Shown: piece by piece, positions 54,657 through 63,211 of the stretch | How the letters are laid out: every line of letters starts with the position of its first letter | Position numbering within the stretch: position 1 is the stretch's first letter | Source of the DNA: Bacteroidales bacterium | GTDB taxonomy: Bacteria > Bacteroidota > Bacteroidia > Bacteroidales > UBA932 | Length of the DNA: 64,000 bases | Reading direction: 5' to 3' | Assembly: GCA_017446775.1 (NCBI GenBank) | Contig: JAFSQE010000001.1 | Span: 17,954-81,953, forward strand | Position numbers and translations under genes: made by a program | Notes under the pieces: generated by a model | Told to the model about the DNA's origin: nothing | Databases searched by the model: none | What the model saw: only the letters and a program-made list of their open reading frames with translations

Positions 54657-55790
54657 CTAAATGTATAGATAAAAGCGGTTCCCGAGGTCGGCGAACACCA
54701 GTTTTGCCGACACGTTGCCCTCAATAAGGTGGATGGCGGCATCCAGGGCGGCGGCCGCCTTGCCGTAGAACGACTCCTTGATGCGGGGAACCAACGTTGC
54801 AATGTATTCTTTCTCCTGTTCGCCGGCAAACGCGATGCTCTGAAGGCCGCAGGAAGACATGTACAGTTTGCGCACAAAACTCTCTGCCTGCACGCACCAC
54901 TGGCGCTGCTTGTCCTTGCCCATCGATGCCAGGGAATCGGCTATGTCCAGCACCTCAGAGAGCGATTTGGACAGGGCGGCCTCCATCAGCGACCGGGTAA
55001 TGGCAGCGCTCTGGCTCTCTTCTCCCATCTGCTCAACCTCTGCCATGGCGCGGCCCATACTGCCGGACGACAGCGTTGCGATGTTCATTGCGTCCTGCGC
55101 ATCCAGATTGTATTTCTGCTGGAGGATGGCGGCCATCTCGCCCCGCTCCACCGGCTGCAGGCGGATAATCTGGCAGCGCGACAGCACCGTAGGGAGCATC
55201 TTCTCCATATTCTGGGTCACAAGCAAGAACAGCGTGCCTGCCGGGGGCTCTTCCAGCAACTTGAGCAGCTTGTTGGCAGCATCGGTAGACATCTTCTCCG
55301 GCTGCCATATCACCATAATCTTGTAGTCCGATTCGTATGGCTGCAGCGAGAGGATGCTGCTTATCTCGCGCGCCTCGTTAACGGAGATGGCACCGGTCTT
55401 GTTCTCGATGCCAAGGGTATCGGTGAGCATCTGACTGCCGAAATATGGATTGGAGAGCAGAAGGTCGTTCCAGTCGCGGATAAAGTAGCTGCTCACCGGA
55501 TGCTTTTTCTCCTGGTCGGAGAGCCTGGCCGATGTATTCACCGGAAATGCGAAGTGCAGGTCCGGGTACGACAGCTTCTGATGGCGCACACAGCTGGGAC
55601 ACTGGCCGCAACTGTCGCCGCCGGCGCGGTTGGTGCAGTTGAGATACTGCGAGAGCGCTACGGCAAACGCCACGGCACCCATCCCCTCCTGCTCCACGAA
55701 CAGCACGGCATGGCCAAGGCGGTTTTCATCTACCATCCTGGTCAGACGCCGCTTCAGGGCGTCGTTGCCGTATATTTCGCCAAAGCGCAT
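54657..55790 (-). CDS. holB: DNA polymerase III delta' subunit-like clamp-loader ATPase
   Basis: A 377-residue AAA+ clamp-loader subunit. A zinc module with Cys52, Cys61, Cys64 and Cys67 (SCGQCPSC) is present, and LLKLLEEPPAGTLFLLVT and LPTVLSRCQ (SRC sensor) are typical. The P-loop is degenerate (EQEGMGAVAF, no Lys), so it probably does not hydrolyse ATP, as is usual for delta'. It helps load the sliding clamp. The start at 55790 follows the U32-type gene by 1 base. Confidence 0.9.
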   Translation of the reverse strand: MRFGEIYGNDALKRRLTRMVDENRLGHAVLFVEQEGMGAVAFAVALSQYLNCTNRAGGDSCGQCPSCVRHQKLSYPDLHFAFPVNTSARLSDQEKKHPVSSYFIRDWNDLLLSNPYFGSQMLTDTLGIENKTGAISVNEAREISSILSLQPYESDYKIMVIWQPEKMSTDAANKLLKLLEEPPAGTLFLLVTQNMEKMLPTVLSRCQIIRLQPVERGEMAAILQQKYNLDAQDAMNIATLSSGSMGRAMAEVEQMGEESQSAAITRSLMEAALSKSLSEVLDIADSLASMGKDKQRQWCVQAESFVRKLYMSSCGLQSIAFAGEQEKEYIATLVPRIKESFYGKAAAALDAAIHLIEGNVSAKLVFADLGNRFYLYI

Positions 55791-55791
55791 A

Positions 55792-57630
55792 TCAAGGCAA
55801 AGTTACTATCATTTCGCAATTTTTGCAATCGAACATCAGGCGCAGGCGATTGCCGCCGTTAATAAGCATCAGAGGCTCTTTCACCTTGCCGGCAGGATGC
55901 TGTCTGGGGCAGATTCCCAGCTCATATCGGATACAGTAGCGGCTGCGCATAAGCTCTGCATCGCTCTTCGGGGCGATTTCGTAGGCATCCTCCACCTGTT
56001 CATATCCCATATCCAGCAGCACCTCCCGCGCAAGGTGATTCGCGCAGTTGGCGGTGTATGCAGCGGTTCTGTCTTGGCTGCAGCGTATCGGTCTTGCTTT
56101 CTTTCCGGGTATCCTGCCACTGTCTGGACCGATACCGGAACTACCCGATAACGACTCCAGGCGATTTTTGGTGAGCATCTCGGCCAGGGCACGGCGCAGG
56201 GCATTCAAGGTTGCGGCGGGGTAGAACCGCACCGGGCTCTGCTCTACCGCTTCGCACTTGAAATCAAAATGATTTGTGCGTTTGCCAAGGTTGCGGCTGA
56301 TATTGCCGGCTGCCACATCCTGCTTCTCTGCCACAGGGGCATCGGACGGCAGGGGGAGCGTCGCGCTATACCCGTCGGCATCGGTGGCAACGACACTCTC
56401 CTGACGGAACACCACCGCGACATCGATCTTGCGGCGCGGCATATCATTCTGTAGCTCCTTCTCAAACTTTATATTGAAGTTGCGGTAGACCTTGTCGCCA
56501 GGGGCGATGCCTGAGGTATCTTTGAGCGTCACCTCGCACCCGTTCACCACATCGGCCCGCATCCCTATAATTCCGTTCTTTGTAACAAACACCAGCCCGT
56601 CGCCATTGGAAATGGCCTGCCCGGCACTTTGCACAGACACCGTCCGCAAGGATACGCCAGCCACATCGCCAATGTACTCGCCAAGACTTTTGGTGCTCTC
56701 GATGCTGTTCCAGCGGCCACGTTTGCCATCGATAAACAGCTGGGTATAACCACGGTTAAAGGTAGCGTCCGGGTTGGGGGTGAAGCCACCTTGCAGTGTG
56801 CCCGAAGATGCCTGGACATACTCCGGCCTGCGCGCAAAAAGCTCGTCCAGCTTAAGGCGATAGTGCCGCGTGAGGTTCTTCACATAGCTGTCGCCCTTAA
56901 GCCGCCCCTCTATCTTGAAAGAGCAGATTCCGGCATCGGCCAGCTCTTCCAGCCGGTTGTCCAGACAATAATCCCGGGGGGAGAGTATGCTCCGCTCGCG
57001 GGCCAGCACCCGTCCGTCGCCGTCCACCACATCGTAAAGGCTGCGGCAGGCCTGGATGCAGGCACCCCGGTTGGCACTCCGCCCCACCAGGTGCTGCGAG
57101 AGGTAACAGTTGCCGCTGTAGCAGACACAGATAGCTCCGTGCACGAAAAATTCCAGTTCGATGCCCGGCACAGCGTCGCGGATTGCGCGTATCTGCTCCA
57201 GGGAGAGCTGCCGCTCCAGAATCACCCTTTTGAAGCCCAGGGACGCCAGCATTTCTGCCTGCCGGGCAGTCCTGATTGCGCACTGGGTAGATGCGTGCAG
57301 CTCTATCGGAGGCAGATTGAGCCGGGTTATGCCCAAATCCTGAACAATCAGAGCATCCACCCCGGCACCGTACATATCCCATATCTGCCGCTCTACCGCC
57401 GCCAGTTCATCATCAAAGACGATTGTATTCACCGCCCCGAAAATCCTTGCAGAGAACCTGTGGGCGTAATCGCACAAAGCGGCGATATCCGAGACCGGAT
57501 TGCCGGCAGATGCGCGCGCCCCAAACCCGGGACCGGCGATATATACGGCATCGGCACCGCAGTCGATGGCCGCGATGCCGATGTAAGAAGTCTTAGCCGG
57601 AGCTAAAAGCTCAAGCTTTACTGGTTGCAT
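55792..57630 (-). CDS. U32 peptidase-family protein (RlhA-like)
   Basis: A 612-residue protein with the U32 barrel at the N-terminus (ELLAPAKTSYIGIAAIDCGADAVY, cited as landmark in part; then LHASTQCAIRT, FVHGAICVCYSGNCYLS, and GACIQACRS). A long C-terminal extension matches the DUF3656 region of rRNA hydroxylation protein RlhA, suggesting RNA modification rather than proteolysis. The cysteines in CVCYSGNC, CIQAC and the C-terminal DCKNCEM could ligate a cluster. Its ATG lies inside the last codons of the TPR gene (13-base overlap). Confidence 0.85.
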   Translation of the reverse strand: MQPVKLELLAPAKTSYIGIAAIDCGADAVYIAGPGFGARASAGNPVSDIAALCDYAHRFSARIFGAVNTIVFDDELAAVERQIWDMYGAGVDALIVQDLGITRLNLPPIELHASTQCAIRTARQAEMLASLGFKRVILERQLSLEQIRAIRDAVPGIELEFFVHGAICVCYSGNCYLSQHLVGRSANRGACIQACRSLYDVVDGDGRVLARERSILSPRDYCLDNRLEELADAGICSFKIEGRLKGDSYVKNLTRHYRLKLDELFARRPEYVQASSGTLQGGFTPNPDATFNRGYTQLFIDGKRGRWNSIESTKSLGEYIGDVAGVSLRTVSVQSAGQAISNGDGLVFVTKNGIIGMRADVVNGCEVTLKDTSGIAPGDKVYRNFNIKFEKELQNDMPRRKIDVAVVFRQESVVATDADGYSATLPLPSDAPVAEKQDVAAGNISRNLGKRTNHFDFKCEAVEQSPVRFYPAATLNALRRALAEMLTKNRLESLSGSSGIGPDSGRIPGKKARPIRCSQDRTAAYTANCANHLAREVLLDMGYEQVEDAYEIAPKSDAELMRSRYCIRYELGICPRQHPAGKVKEPLMLINGGNRLRLMFDCKNCEMIVTLP

Positions 57631-58577
57631 TTAAGTTCTTCCTCTACTTTGTATTTGGCAACTGCGCCAAACTTGGGGTCGGTCATGATCTGCTTGTAGT
57701 ATGCACAAGCCTTAGCGCGATCTTTACGCCCTTCGTATGCGGTAGCCAGCTGATAAACAATCTGCGACTTGTCGTTTGCTGCGGGCGAGAGGGCGAGATA
57801 GGCCTCAAATGCGCCGATTGCAACGTCGTATTGCTTAAGGTTGAGGGCGCTCACGCCAATCAGCTTCTCTGCGTTGGGAGAATCCATAGCCTCTGCAGAG
57901 CGCTGTGCGTTCTCCATTGTGCCACGGTTATCCTTAGCCTTCTGGCAGGCAACGGCCTTCTTGAGGTAGCAGTTGGAAATCTGCTTCTTGGCATCCTTCT
58001 CGACATTGGTACCTTCTCCCAGCTCTGCTGCAGCGGTGAAAGTCTCGATAGCCTGGTCTACATCGCCTGCACCAACATAAGACTGACCCAGACGCATCAG
58101 CGCCTTGGTGTTGGTAGAATCTATGGCCACAACCTCTTTGAAAGCGCTCACGGCGCCGTCAAAATCCTTTGCATTGATAAGGGAGCTGCCCATAGCCATG
58201 TAAACCTGCGGGATAAGCCCCTCTGCCTTGAGGTAAACATCCATATTGTTGTCGAATTCCGTAGAGGTCTCCATAGCCTTGCGGCAATTCTCTACAGCAA
58301 CCACAAAATCGCTGGTCTCTGCAGCCTCTTCTGCAAGCTTCATATAGATCTTGGGGATGATATCCTGGCAGTCGCCAACAACATTGCTGGCCTCTTCGCC
58401 AATACCCTTGGCCATGTCCAGACACTCGATGAATTTAGGAAGCGCCTCTGCAAGATTGCCGTCGTTGAGCAGCGTGCCGGCCTCGTTGTATAAAGCCACA
58501 GCTGTCTCGATATCCTGAGCCTGTGCATAGCCGAAAGTCGCCAGAGCGACAACCAAAGTGATAATTATCTTTTTCAT
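57618..58577 (-). CDS. Exported TPR-repeat protein
   Basis: A 319-residue periplasmic protein (leader 1-20, YAQAQ) composed of tetratricopeptide repeats. Examples are AVALYNEAGTLLNDGNLAEA, AVSAFKEVVAIDSTNTKALM and AIGAFEAYLALSPAANDKSQ. Such proteins mediate protein-protein contacts; no specific partner is apparent. It has a clear promoter of its own and overlaps the start of the U32-type gene, so both may be transcribed together. Confidence 0.85.
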   Translation of the reverse strand: MKKIIITLVVALATFGYAQAQDIETAVALYNEAGTLLNDGNLAEALPKFIECLDMAKGIGEEASNVVGDCQDIIPKIYMKLAEEAAETSDFVVAVENCRKAMETSTEFDNNMDVYLKAEGLIPQVYMAMGSSLINAKDFDGAVSAFKEVVAIDSTNTKALMRLGQSYVGAGDVDQAIETFTAAAELGEGTNVEKDAKKQISNCYLKKAVACQKAKDNRGTMENAQRSAEAMDSPNAEKLIGVSALNLKQYDVAIGAFEAYLALSPAANDKSQIVYQLATAYEGRKDRAKACAYYKQIMTDPKFGAVAKYKVEEELKCNQ

Positions 58578-58635
58578 AATGTCAGGTAAAAATGTTTTTC
58601 AGCGGTTATAAGAGCACATAACGTGCCAATCGCCG

Positions 58636-58667
58636 CAAAGGTATAAAAATTGTCGCTTACGGGCAAA
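58636..58667 (-). promoter_or_regulatory. Promoter of the TPR-protein gene
   Basis: On the minus strand TTTG (58667-58664), 20-bp spacer, TACCTTTG (58643-58636): both elements are exact matches. Predicted leader is about 50 nt. Confidence 0.75.
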
Positions 58668-58692
58668 CAGTGCACACCAGAATGCACGGCCT

Positions 58693-59478
58693 TTATTTCA
58701 CATTGTAGGTGTGAATGGAAAGACCTTGTGCTGACGGCAGATAGTTGATGCCCCACCAGCAGATCTGCAGGCAGATGAAACTCACCAGGAGGATGGCGCA
58801 TGCCGTCTCCCATTCGGCGGGCTTGGCCTTGCGCAGGTGCAAATATACAAGATAACAGAGCCATGTGGCGGCGGCCCAGGTCTCCTTGGGGTCCCAGGCC
58901 CAGTAGGTACCCCAGGCCTCCTTTGCCCACAGGGCGCCGAAAAGCATCCCGAAAGTGAGGAAGGCCAGGCCAACATAAACCAGATTATCGGTCAGGTTTA
59001 TTTCTTTCTCCGTTGCGTCCTTTTTCCGGATGAGCATATATATCGCCATAACCGTGGCCGCGCCCAGCAGGGCGTATGAGAACATATATACGATTACATG
59101 CGGGGCAAACCAGGGACTCTGCAGCGCCGGCATCAGGCTCTTGGAATGAATGTCCGGCTTGAACAGATTGACGCAGATGAAAACAAAGGAGAGCAGCGTG
59201 GAGAAGCTCAAAATCCATTTGTAGCGCCAGCGGCTGAAGACGATAATGCCGGCTACCGGCAGGAAGAAGGAATACCATAGCCGTGTTTCCCCCATCGTAC
59301 GCAGAGGCGGACGCTCCAGCGATATCCACATCCCAAGGATGAAGGCGAAGAAAACGGCGATACCGGCCAGAGTGCATACATAGACCAGCGCCTTGCGCTC
59401 TTTCCATGCAAAGAAGGCACCTGAGGCCCACAGGAGCACGCCCCCCAGTGCAAACCATATAAACGAATCCCAACTCAT
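58693..59478 (-). CDS. ccsA: Cytochrome c biogenesis protein CcsA/ResC-like
   Basis: A 261-residue membrane protein with about eight hydrophobic segments. The tryptophan-rich heme-handling motif is WGTYWAWDPKETWA, with conserved histidines flanking it (FAPHVIVYM, YLHLRKAK). It transfers heme to apocytochrome c with ResB. It overlaps the preceding resB-like gene by 4 bases. No c-type cytochrome or nitrite reductase gene, the usual neighbours of this pair, is in the window. Confidence 0.9.
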   Translation of the reverse strand: MSWDSFIWFALGGVLLWASGAFFAWKERKALVYVCTLAGIAVFFAFILGMWISLERPPLRTMGETRLWYSFFLPVAGIIVFSRWRYKWILSFSTLLSFVFICVNLFKPDIHSKSLMPALQSPWFAPHVIVYMFSYALLGAATVMAIYMLIRKKDATEKEINLTDNLVYVGLAFLTFGMLFGALWAKEAWGTYWAWDPKETWAAATWLCYLVYLHLRKAKPAEWETACAILLVSFICLQICWWGINYLPSAQGLSIHTYNVK

Positions 59479-60374
59479 TCTCTTACAGGTTTAGGGGCCA
59501 TAAACAGCATAAGGCACAGGGCGCCGGCTATCATCATGAAAATTCCGATGTACACCCAGAGTATCCATGGGTCACGCACCAGTTGTAACACGCTGTAGGG
59601 GCTCTCGGTGCCGTAATTCACATCGTATCCGTACTGGTATATCTTCCAGCCGTTCACCTTAAGAGGCTTGTTAACTTCTACAGTACCCCGGACACTCTTT
59701 CCGTCTTCAGTATAAACTGTGATATCCGACGCGAAACGCTTGGGCGTGCCGTCGTCATACTCCTCCAGGGTAAACTTGTGCAGCTCGATGGCCAGACCCG
59801 GTTCGTGCAGGGCTCCATCATCTGACACAGCCCTCCATTCAGGCTCGCCCGTAAAGGAAGTCAGGCGCAGGTTTTGCGTATCGGCGCTCCCCAGCGTAGC
59901 GGAAACAATGGCTACCACTACGCCGAGATGATTCAGAATGAATGGTATCTCCCTGATTTTCCATCGAAGCAGATGATTCAGCGCCGCCAGGGCAGAAATA
60001 ATCATCATCCAGGTCCAGATAAGCACGAAAGGCCAGAAACGCAGCATCTGGCTCAGCCAGGGAATCCCTCCCATGCGAACCTGTGGTGTCAGCCCCATAA
60101 TCATCGTCAGCACTGCAGCGCACACCAGGCAGGGAACGGCCGCCCCCGCGTGCATCATCCACTCGAAGGCATAGACCTTCCGCCGCAGGGCAAACATAAC
60201 GCCGATGGCGGCCAGAAGCGCAATCAGCACAATCAAATTCACCGGCCAGGCAAAGAGTCCCCACCGGACGGGGCCCAGCACCACCTGCAGCAGCACTCCC
60301 GTGAATAGAAGGCCGCCCCCGATAAGGAAACCTTTCTTCATATTCCAGGGTTTGTGCCTTCCGAAAAATGCCAT
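59475..60374 (-). CDS. ResB-like cytochrome c biogenesis protein
   Basis: A 299-residue membrane protein starting at the ATG at 60374 (a TTG two codons upstream is ignored). Four or so membrane segments, a periplasmic domain (~165-265) with VNKPLKVNGWKIYQYGYD and a last membrane segment fit the short ResB form of Bacteroidota. It works with CcsA in system II cytochrome c maturation. A -7 element TAGATTTG (60406-60399) gives a short leader. Confidence 0.85.
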   Translation of the reverse strand: MAFFGRHKPWNMKKGFLIGGGLLFTGVLLQVVLGPVRWGLFAWPVNLIVLIALLAAIGVMFALRRKVYAFEWMMHAGAAVPCLVCAAVLTMIMGLTPQVRMGGIPWLSQMLRFWPFVLIWTWMMIISALAALNHLLRWKIREIPFILNHLGVVVAIVSATLGSADTQNLRLTSFTGEPEWRAVSDDGALHEPGLAIELHKFTLEEYDDGTPKRFASDITVYTEDGKSVRGTVEVNKPLKVNGWKIYQYGYDVNYGTESPYSVLQLVRDPWILWVYIGIFMMIAGALCLMLFMAPKPVRE

Positions 60375-60398
60375 AGACAATAAAACGACTGATTTTCA

Positions 60399-60425
60399 CA
60401 AATCTAATAATTATTCGTATATTTA
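60399..60425. promoter_or_regulatory. Divergent -7 elements for the resB-like gene (-) and ogt (+)
   Basis: Minus strand TAGATTTG (60406-60399) is an exact -7 match. Plus strand TATATTTA (60418-60425) differs in the last base only and ends 7 bases before the ogt ATG, so that transcript could be leaderless or nearly so. Confidence 0.45.
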
Positions 60426-60432
60426 CAACGAT

Positions 60433-60981
60433 ATGGACTACATTGCACACTATCAAAGTCCTCTTGGAGGGATCACCCTGGCCAGCGATGGCGACGCCAT
60501 AGTCGGGCTCTGGTTCGACGGCCAGAAATTCTTTGCAGACACGCTTGAAGAAGAGCATCAGGAGAAAGTTCTTCCTGTTTTCCAGGATGCATTCCGCTGG
60601 CTCGATCTATATTTCAACGGCGAAATTCCCGATTTTACCCTGCCGTTGAACCTCCGCGGCACTCATTTCCGTCGTCAGGTATGGCAGGCACTCCTCACGA
60701 TCCCCTACGGCCAGATGGTGACCTACGGCGACCTTGCAAAAAGAATTGCAATCCAGAGAGGTGTTGCACACATGTCCTCAAGGGCAATCGGTGGTGCAGT
60801 GGGACATAACCCTATCGCAATAGTCATACCTTGCCACCGCGTGGTGGGAAGCGACGACACCCTGACCGGCTATGCAGCAGGCCTTGAAAAGAAAACAAAG
60901 CTGCTGGAGCTTGAGGGCACCAGCAGCGGCGTATGGAAAAAATACAAGACCCGGAAAAAAACCAGGAAGCGGGCCCAATAA
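60433..60981 (+). CDS. ogt: Methylated-DNA--protein-cysteine methyltransferase
   Basis: A 182-residue suicide DNA-repair protein from the ATG at 60433. The acceptor cysteine is Cys134 in VIPCHRVVG, with the DNA-binding region FRRQVWQALLTIPYGQMVTYG just before it and the helix-closing GYAAGLEKKTKLLELEG after. It removes alkyl groups from O6 of guanine. An unusual basic tail (KKYKTRKKTRKRAQ) extends the C-terminus beyond the conserved domain. Confidence 0.95.
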   Translation: MDYIAHYQSPLGGITLASDGDAIVGLWFDGQKFFADTLEEEHQEKVLPVFQDAFRWLDLYFNGEIPDFTLPLNLRGTHFRRQVWQALLTIPYGQMVTYGDLAKRIAIQRGVAHMSSRAIGGAVGHNPIAIVIPCHRVVGSDDTLTGYAAGLEKKTKLLELEGTSSGVWKKYKTRKKTRKRAQ

Positions 60982-61056
60982 TTTTGGCTACAAAATTTTC
61001 TTGTAGGGGGCGATCATCTTGGGGCTGCCGTTGATGACGAGTAACCGGAATTTCAG

Positions 61057-61064
61057 TAAATTTG
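61057..61064 (+). promoter_or_regulatory. -7 element of the S41-like lipoprotein gene
   Basis: TAAATTTG exactly matches the -7 consensus and lies 19 bp before the ATG. A TTG at 61031-61033 is 23 bp upstream, which is at the long end of the usual spacing. Confidence 0.5.
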
Positions 61065-61083
61065 CGCCAGTCAATCGGAATTC

Positions 61084-62019
61084 ATGGTCAAGTTCAACAG
61101 AATTATTTCGTTACTGATATTGTTTTTTGTCGTTTCGGCGTGCAGCTTTTTCGGGGGCAACCAGAAAACACCGGGCGGCTATGTGCGCCATTGCGTCAGA
61201 ATGCTTGACCGAGAGGCGCTGTATGCCGACAGCCCGGAGTGGGTGGAAACAAGGCAAGCCATCCTGGCAGAAGCGAAGACGCTTACCACGATGGACCTGG
61301 CCCACGATGCCGTATCCAGGGCGGCGAAGATAGCCGGCGGGAAGCACTCGGCCCTGGTGCCGCCTGTAACAGATACGACAGCCTATCCCGAGGTTGCACC
61401 GGAGGTATGGTTGCAGAAAGAAGATATCCTGCATATCGTCTTGCCCGCCCACACGGGGGTGAAGGTGCCCGACTCTCTCTATATCCACAGCGTTCTGGAC
61501 TTCCTGCAAGAGCATTTGGATGCCAGGGGCGTTGTCCTGGATCTTCGGGGGAATACCGGCGGCAATATGGGGCCGATGATTTCCGCAGTGTCGCCGTTGC
61601 TGCCGAATGGTGTCATACTCCGTTTCAAAAGCCGCAAACGAACGACGCCCATTTTCCTGGAGTCTATATTGATGGGAGCCGGTCTATCCTCAGATAGTAT
61701 CGAAAAACTACCCGCTTTGACACCTGTCGCCATTCTTACCGACGGCCATACAGGCAGTTCTGGCGAAGCCACTCTGTTATGCTTCCGCGGGCTGGATAAC
61801 GTACGTACATTTGGAATGCCCACTGCCGGATATGCCAGCGCAAACGTCACCAAATTCCTCTCAGATGGATACTTGCTCGTGATTACTACCTCCTGCGATG
61901 TGGCAAGAACGGGAGAGGTTTTCTGCGCAGACCCCATCGAACCGGACGTCAGGACGGATACCCCATTAGAGGATGCCGCTGCGTGGGTTAGATCCATGAT
62001 CCAAAAAGAGACCGACTAA
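61084..62019 (+). CDS. S41-family peptidase-like lipoprotein (NSR-like)
   Basis: A 311-residue lipoprotein (lipobox VSAC, Cys20). The S41 core is visible in GVVLDLRGNTGGNMGPMI (~149-166) and in THE GHTGSSGEATLL segment (221-231), whose serine at 225/226 is the expected nucleophile. His88 in AGGKHSAL matches the His of the nisin-resistance-protein type Ser/His dyad. The later Lys of the CtpA type is not evident, and no PDZ domain is visible. It may cleave peptides at the envelope; a defensive role against antimicrobial peptides is only a possibility. It is a single-gene unit. Confidence 0.75.
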   Translation: MVKFNRIISLLILFFVVSACSFFGGNQKTPGGYVRHCVRMLDREALYADSPEWVETRQAILAEAKTLTTMDLAHDAVSRAAKIAGGKHSALVPPVTDTTAYPEVAPEVWLQKEDILHIVLPAHTGVKVPDSLYIHSVLDFLQEHLDARGVVLDLRGNTGGNMGPMISAVSPLLPNGVILRFKSRKRTTPIFLESILMGAGLSSDSIEKLPALTPVAILTDGHTGSSGEATLLCFRGLDNVRTFGMPTAGYASANVTKFLSDGYLLVITTSCDVARTGEVFCADPIEPDVRTDTPLEDAAAWVRSMIQKETD

Positions 62020-62085
62020 AACTGAAGGGTACTATCGTTGATTTTATCTGATGCGGGAAGGGAGATTTTTTCACTTTTTTTCAAA

Positions 62086-62101
62086 ATATCGCTTGCGATA
62101 T
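62086..62101. promoter_or_regulatory. Palindrome 1 of the gpx promoter (ATATCGCTTGCGATAT)
   Basis: Two 7-base arms with a 2-base centre, covering the -33 element (TTG 62093-62095). It contains the core ATCG-N4-CGAT also found in the second site 36 bp downstream. A likely binding site for the OhrR-type regulator encoded behind gpx. Confidence 0.6.
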
Positions 62102-62122
62102 AAAAATAAGGTTATATATTTG
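62093..62122 (+). promoter_or_regulatory. Promoter of the gpx-regulator operon
   Basis: TTG (62093-62095), a 19-bp spacer and TATATTTG (62115-62122). Predicted transcription start is near 62129, in the middle of the second palindrome, with a leader of about 22 nt. Confidence 0.7.
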
Positions 62123-62123
62123 C

Positions 62124-62135
62124 ATCGTGAACGAT
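62124..62135. promoter_or_regulatory. Palindrome 2 of the gpx promoter (ATCGTGAACGAT)
   Basis: Five-base arms around a 2-base centre, placed just after the -7 element over the predicted transcription start. It shares ATCG-N4-CGAT with palindrome 1. A protein on this site would block initiation directly. Confidence 0.55.
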
Positions 62136-62150
62136 ATAAATGTTAATGAT

Positions 62151-62693
62151 ATGGCAAAGATTTATGACTTCAAAGCTCTGAATAACAAGGGGCTTGAGTT
62201 TGACTTCGCACAGTTCGAAGGCAAGGTGCTTCTAATTGTCAACACCGCTTCCAAATGCGGCTTTACCCCGCAGTATGATGGCCTGGAGGCCCTCTACCAG
62301 AAGTATAAGGACCTGGGGCTGGCTATCGTGGGCTTCCCTTGCGACCAGTTCGCCCACCAGGAACCGGGTACCGACGAACAGATTGCCGAATTCTGCCGCA
62401 TAAACCACGGCGTCACATTCCCACTGATGGCCAAAATCGAAGTCAACGGCGAGAACGAGCATCCGGTTTTTAACTACCTCAAGTCTGTCGCCCCGACGGA
62501 AGAGTATAAAGGCCTCAAGGGGAAAGCTACCCGCACGATGCTTAAAGGGCTCAGCAAAACCGCCAAGAAAGAGAGCGACATTCTCTGGAACTTCACCAAA
62601 TTCCTGATCAACCGCGATGGCACCATCGTCAAGCGTTTTGCGCCCGTTGCAGAGCCCGCCTCTTTTGAGAAGGACATTGAAGAAATGTTATAA
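62151..62693 (+). CDS. Glutathione peroxidase-family peroxidase (cysteine type)
   Basis: A 180-residue peroxidase from the ATG at 62151; a GTG at 62127 lies over the predicted transcription start. The peroxidatic residue is Cys36 in VNTASKCGFTPQY (cysteine, not selenocysteine), with Gln in FPCDQFAHQEPG and Trp/Asn in DILWNFTKFL completing the site. The second Cys in GFPCDQF suits a thioredoxin-dependent mechanism. It reduces peroxides. Its stop codon and the next gene's ATG share bases (TAATG), so it is translationally linked to the regulator. Confidence 0.93.
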   Translation: MAKIYDFKALNNKGLEFDFAQFEGKVLLIVNTASKCGFTPQYDGLEALYQKYKDLGLAIVGFPCDQFAHQEPGTDEQIAEFCRINHGVTFPLMAKIEVNGENEHPVFNYLKSVAPTEEYKGLKGKATRTMLKGLSKTAKKESDILWNFTKFLINRDGTIVKRFAPVAEPASFEKDIEEML

Positions 62694-63130
62694 TGGACGA
62701 CAGGTTCAAACTGGAAAACCAACTCTGCTTCAGGCTGTACACAGCATCTCGCCTGATCACACAGGCTTATTACCCGCTGTTGAATGTGTTCGGACTCACA
62801 TACCCGCAGTACCTGGTACTGCTGGTTCTGTGGGAGAGGGACGCGCAGCCGGTAAACGACATTGCCAAGCGGCTGATGCTGGAGACCAACACCGTTACCC
62901 CACTGCTCAAGAGGATGGAGGCCGAAGGCCTCCTGAAGCGCAGCAAGGGCAAAGAGGATGCGCGGCAGATGATTGTGAAACTTAAGAAGAAAGGACGCGA
63001 CCTCCAGAATAAGCTGACCGATGTCCCTGAGACAGTGGGCGGTGCCGTGCTCTGCGATAGCGTCACGCCAGAAACCGTCCCCGCCCTTTTCGGGATGCTG
63101 GACGACATCATAGAACAACTCAAACGATAA
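62693..63130 (+). CDS. MarR/OhrR-type organic-peroxide-sensing regulator
   Basis: A 145-residue winged-helix MarR protein. The start LENQLCFRLYTASRLITQAY is nearly the OhrR signature, placing Cys12 where OhrR has its peroxide-sensing cysteine. Both tyrosines next to the sensor pocket are present. The wing and recognition helix lie at ~55-95 (NDIAKRLMLETNTVTPLLKR). It overlaps the peroxidase gene by one base and probably represses the pair through the two ATCG-N4-CGAT sites, with relief by oxidation of Cys12. Operator assignment is inference. Confidence 0.85.
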   Translation: MDDRFKLENQLCFRLYTASRLITQAYYPLLNVFGLTYPQYLVLLVLWERDAQPVNDIAKRLMLETNTVTPLLKRMEAEGLLKRSKGKEDARQMIVKLKKKGRDLQNKLTDVPETVGGAVLCDSVTPETVPALFGMLDDIIEQLKR

Positions 63131-63168
63131 CCACTGGTCGTTCGCCCGTCCGCCGCAAGTTGCGGTAT

Positions 63169-63193
63169 GCAGGCTCCGGGTACAATAATGGCC
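63169..63193 (+). repeat. 25-bp direct repeat, copy 1 (tRNA-Leu 3'-end-derived)
   Basis: GCAGGCTCCGGGTACAATAA followed by TGGCC, identical to copy 2 at 63259-63283, exactly 90 bp away. Twenty-two of the bases also match, inverted, the 3' end and trailer of the tRNA-Leu gene. Confidence 0.85.
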
Positions 63194-63211
63194 GTGAAGG
63201 TGAGCCTCAAG

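Noticed and set aside
61000..61024. Hairpin CTACAA/TTGTAG after ogt as a terminator
   Set aside because: Only a 6-bp AT-rich stem followed by a G-run instead of a T-run.
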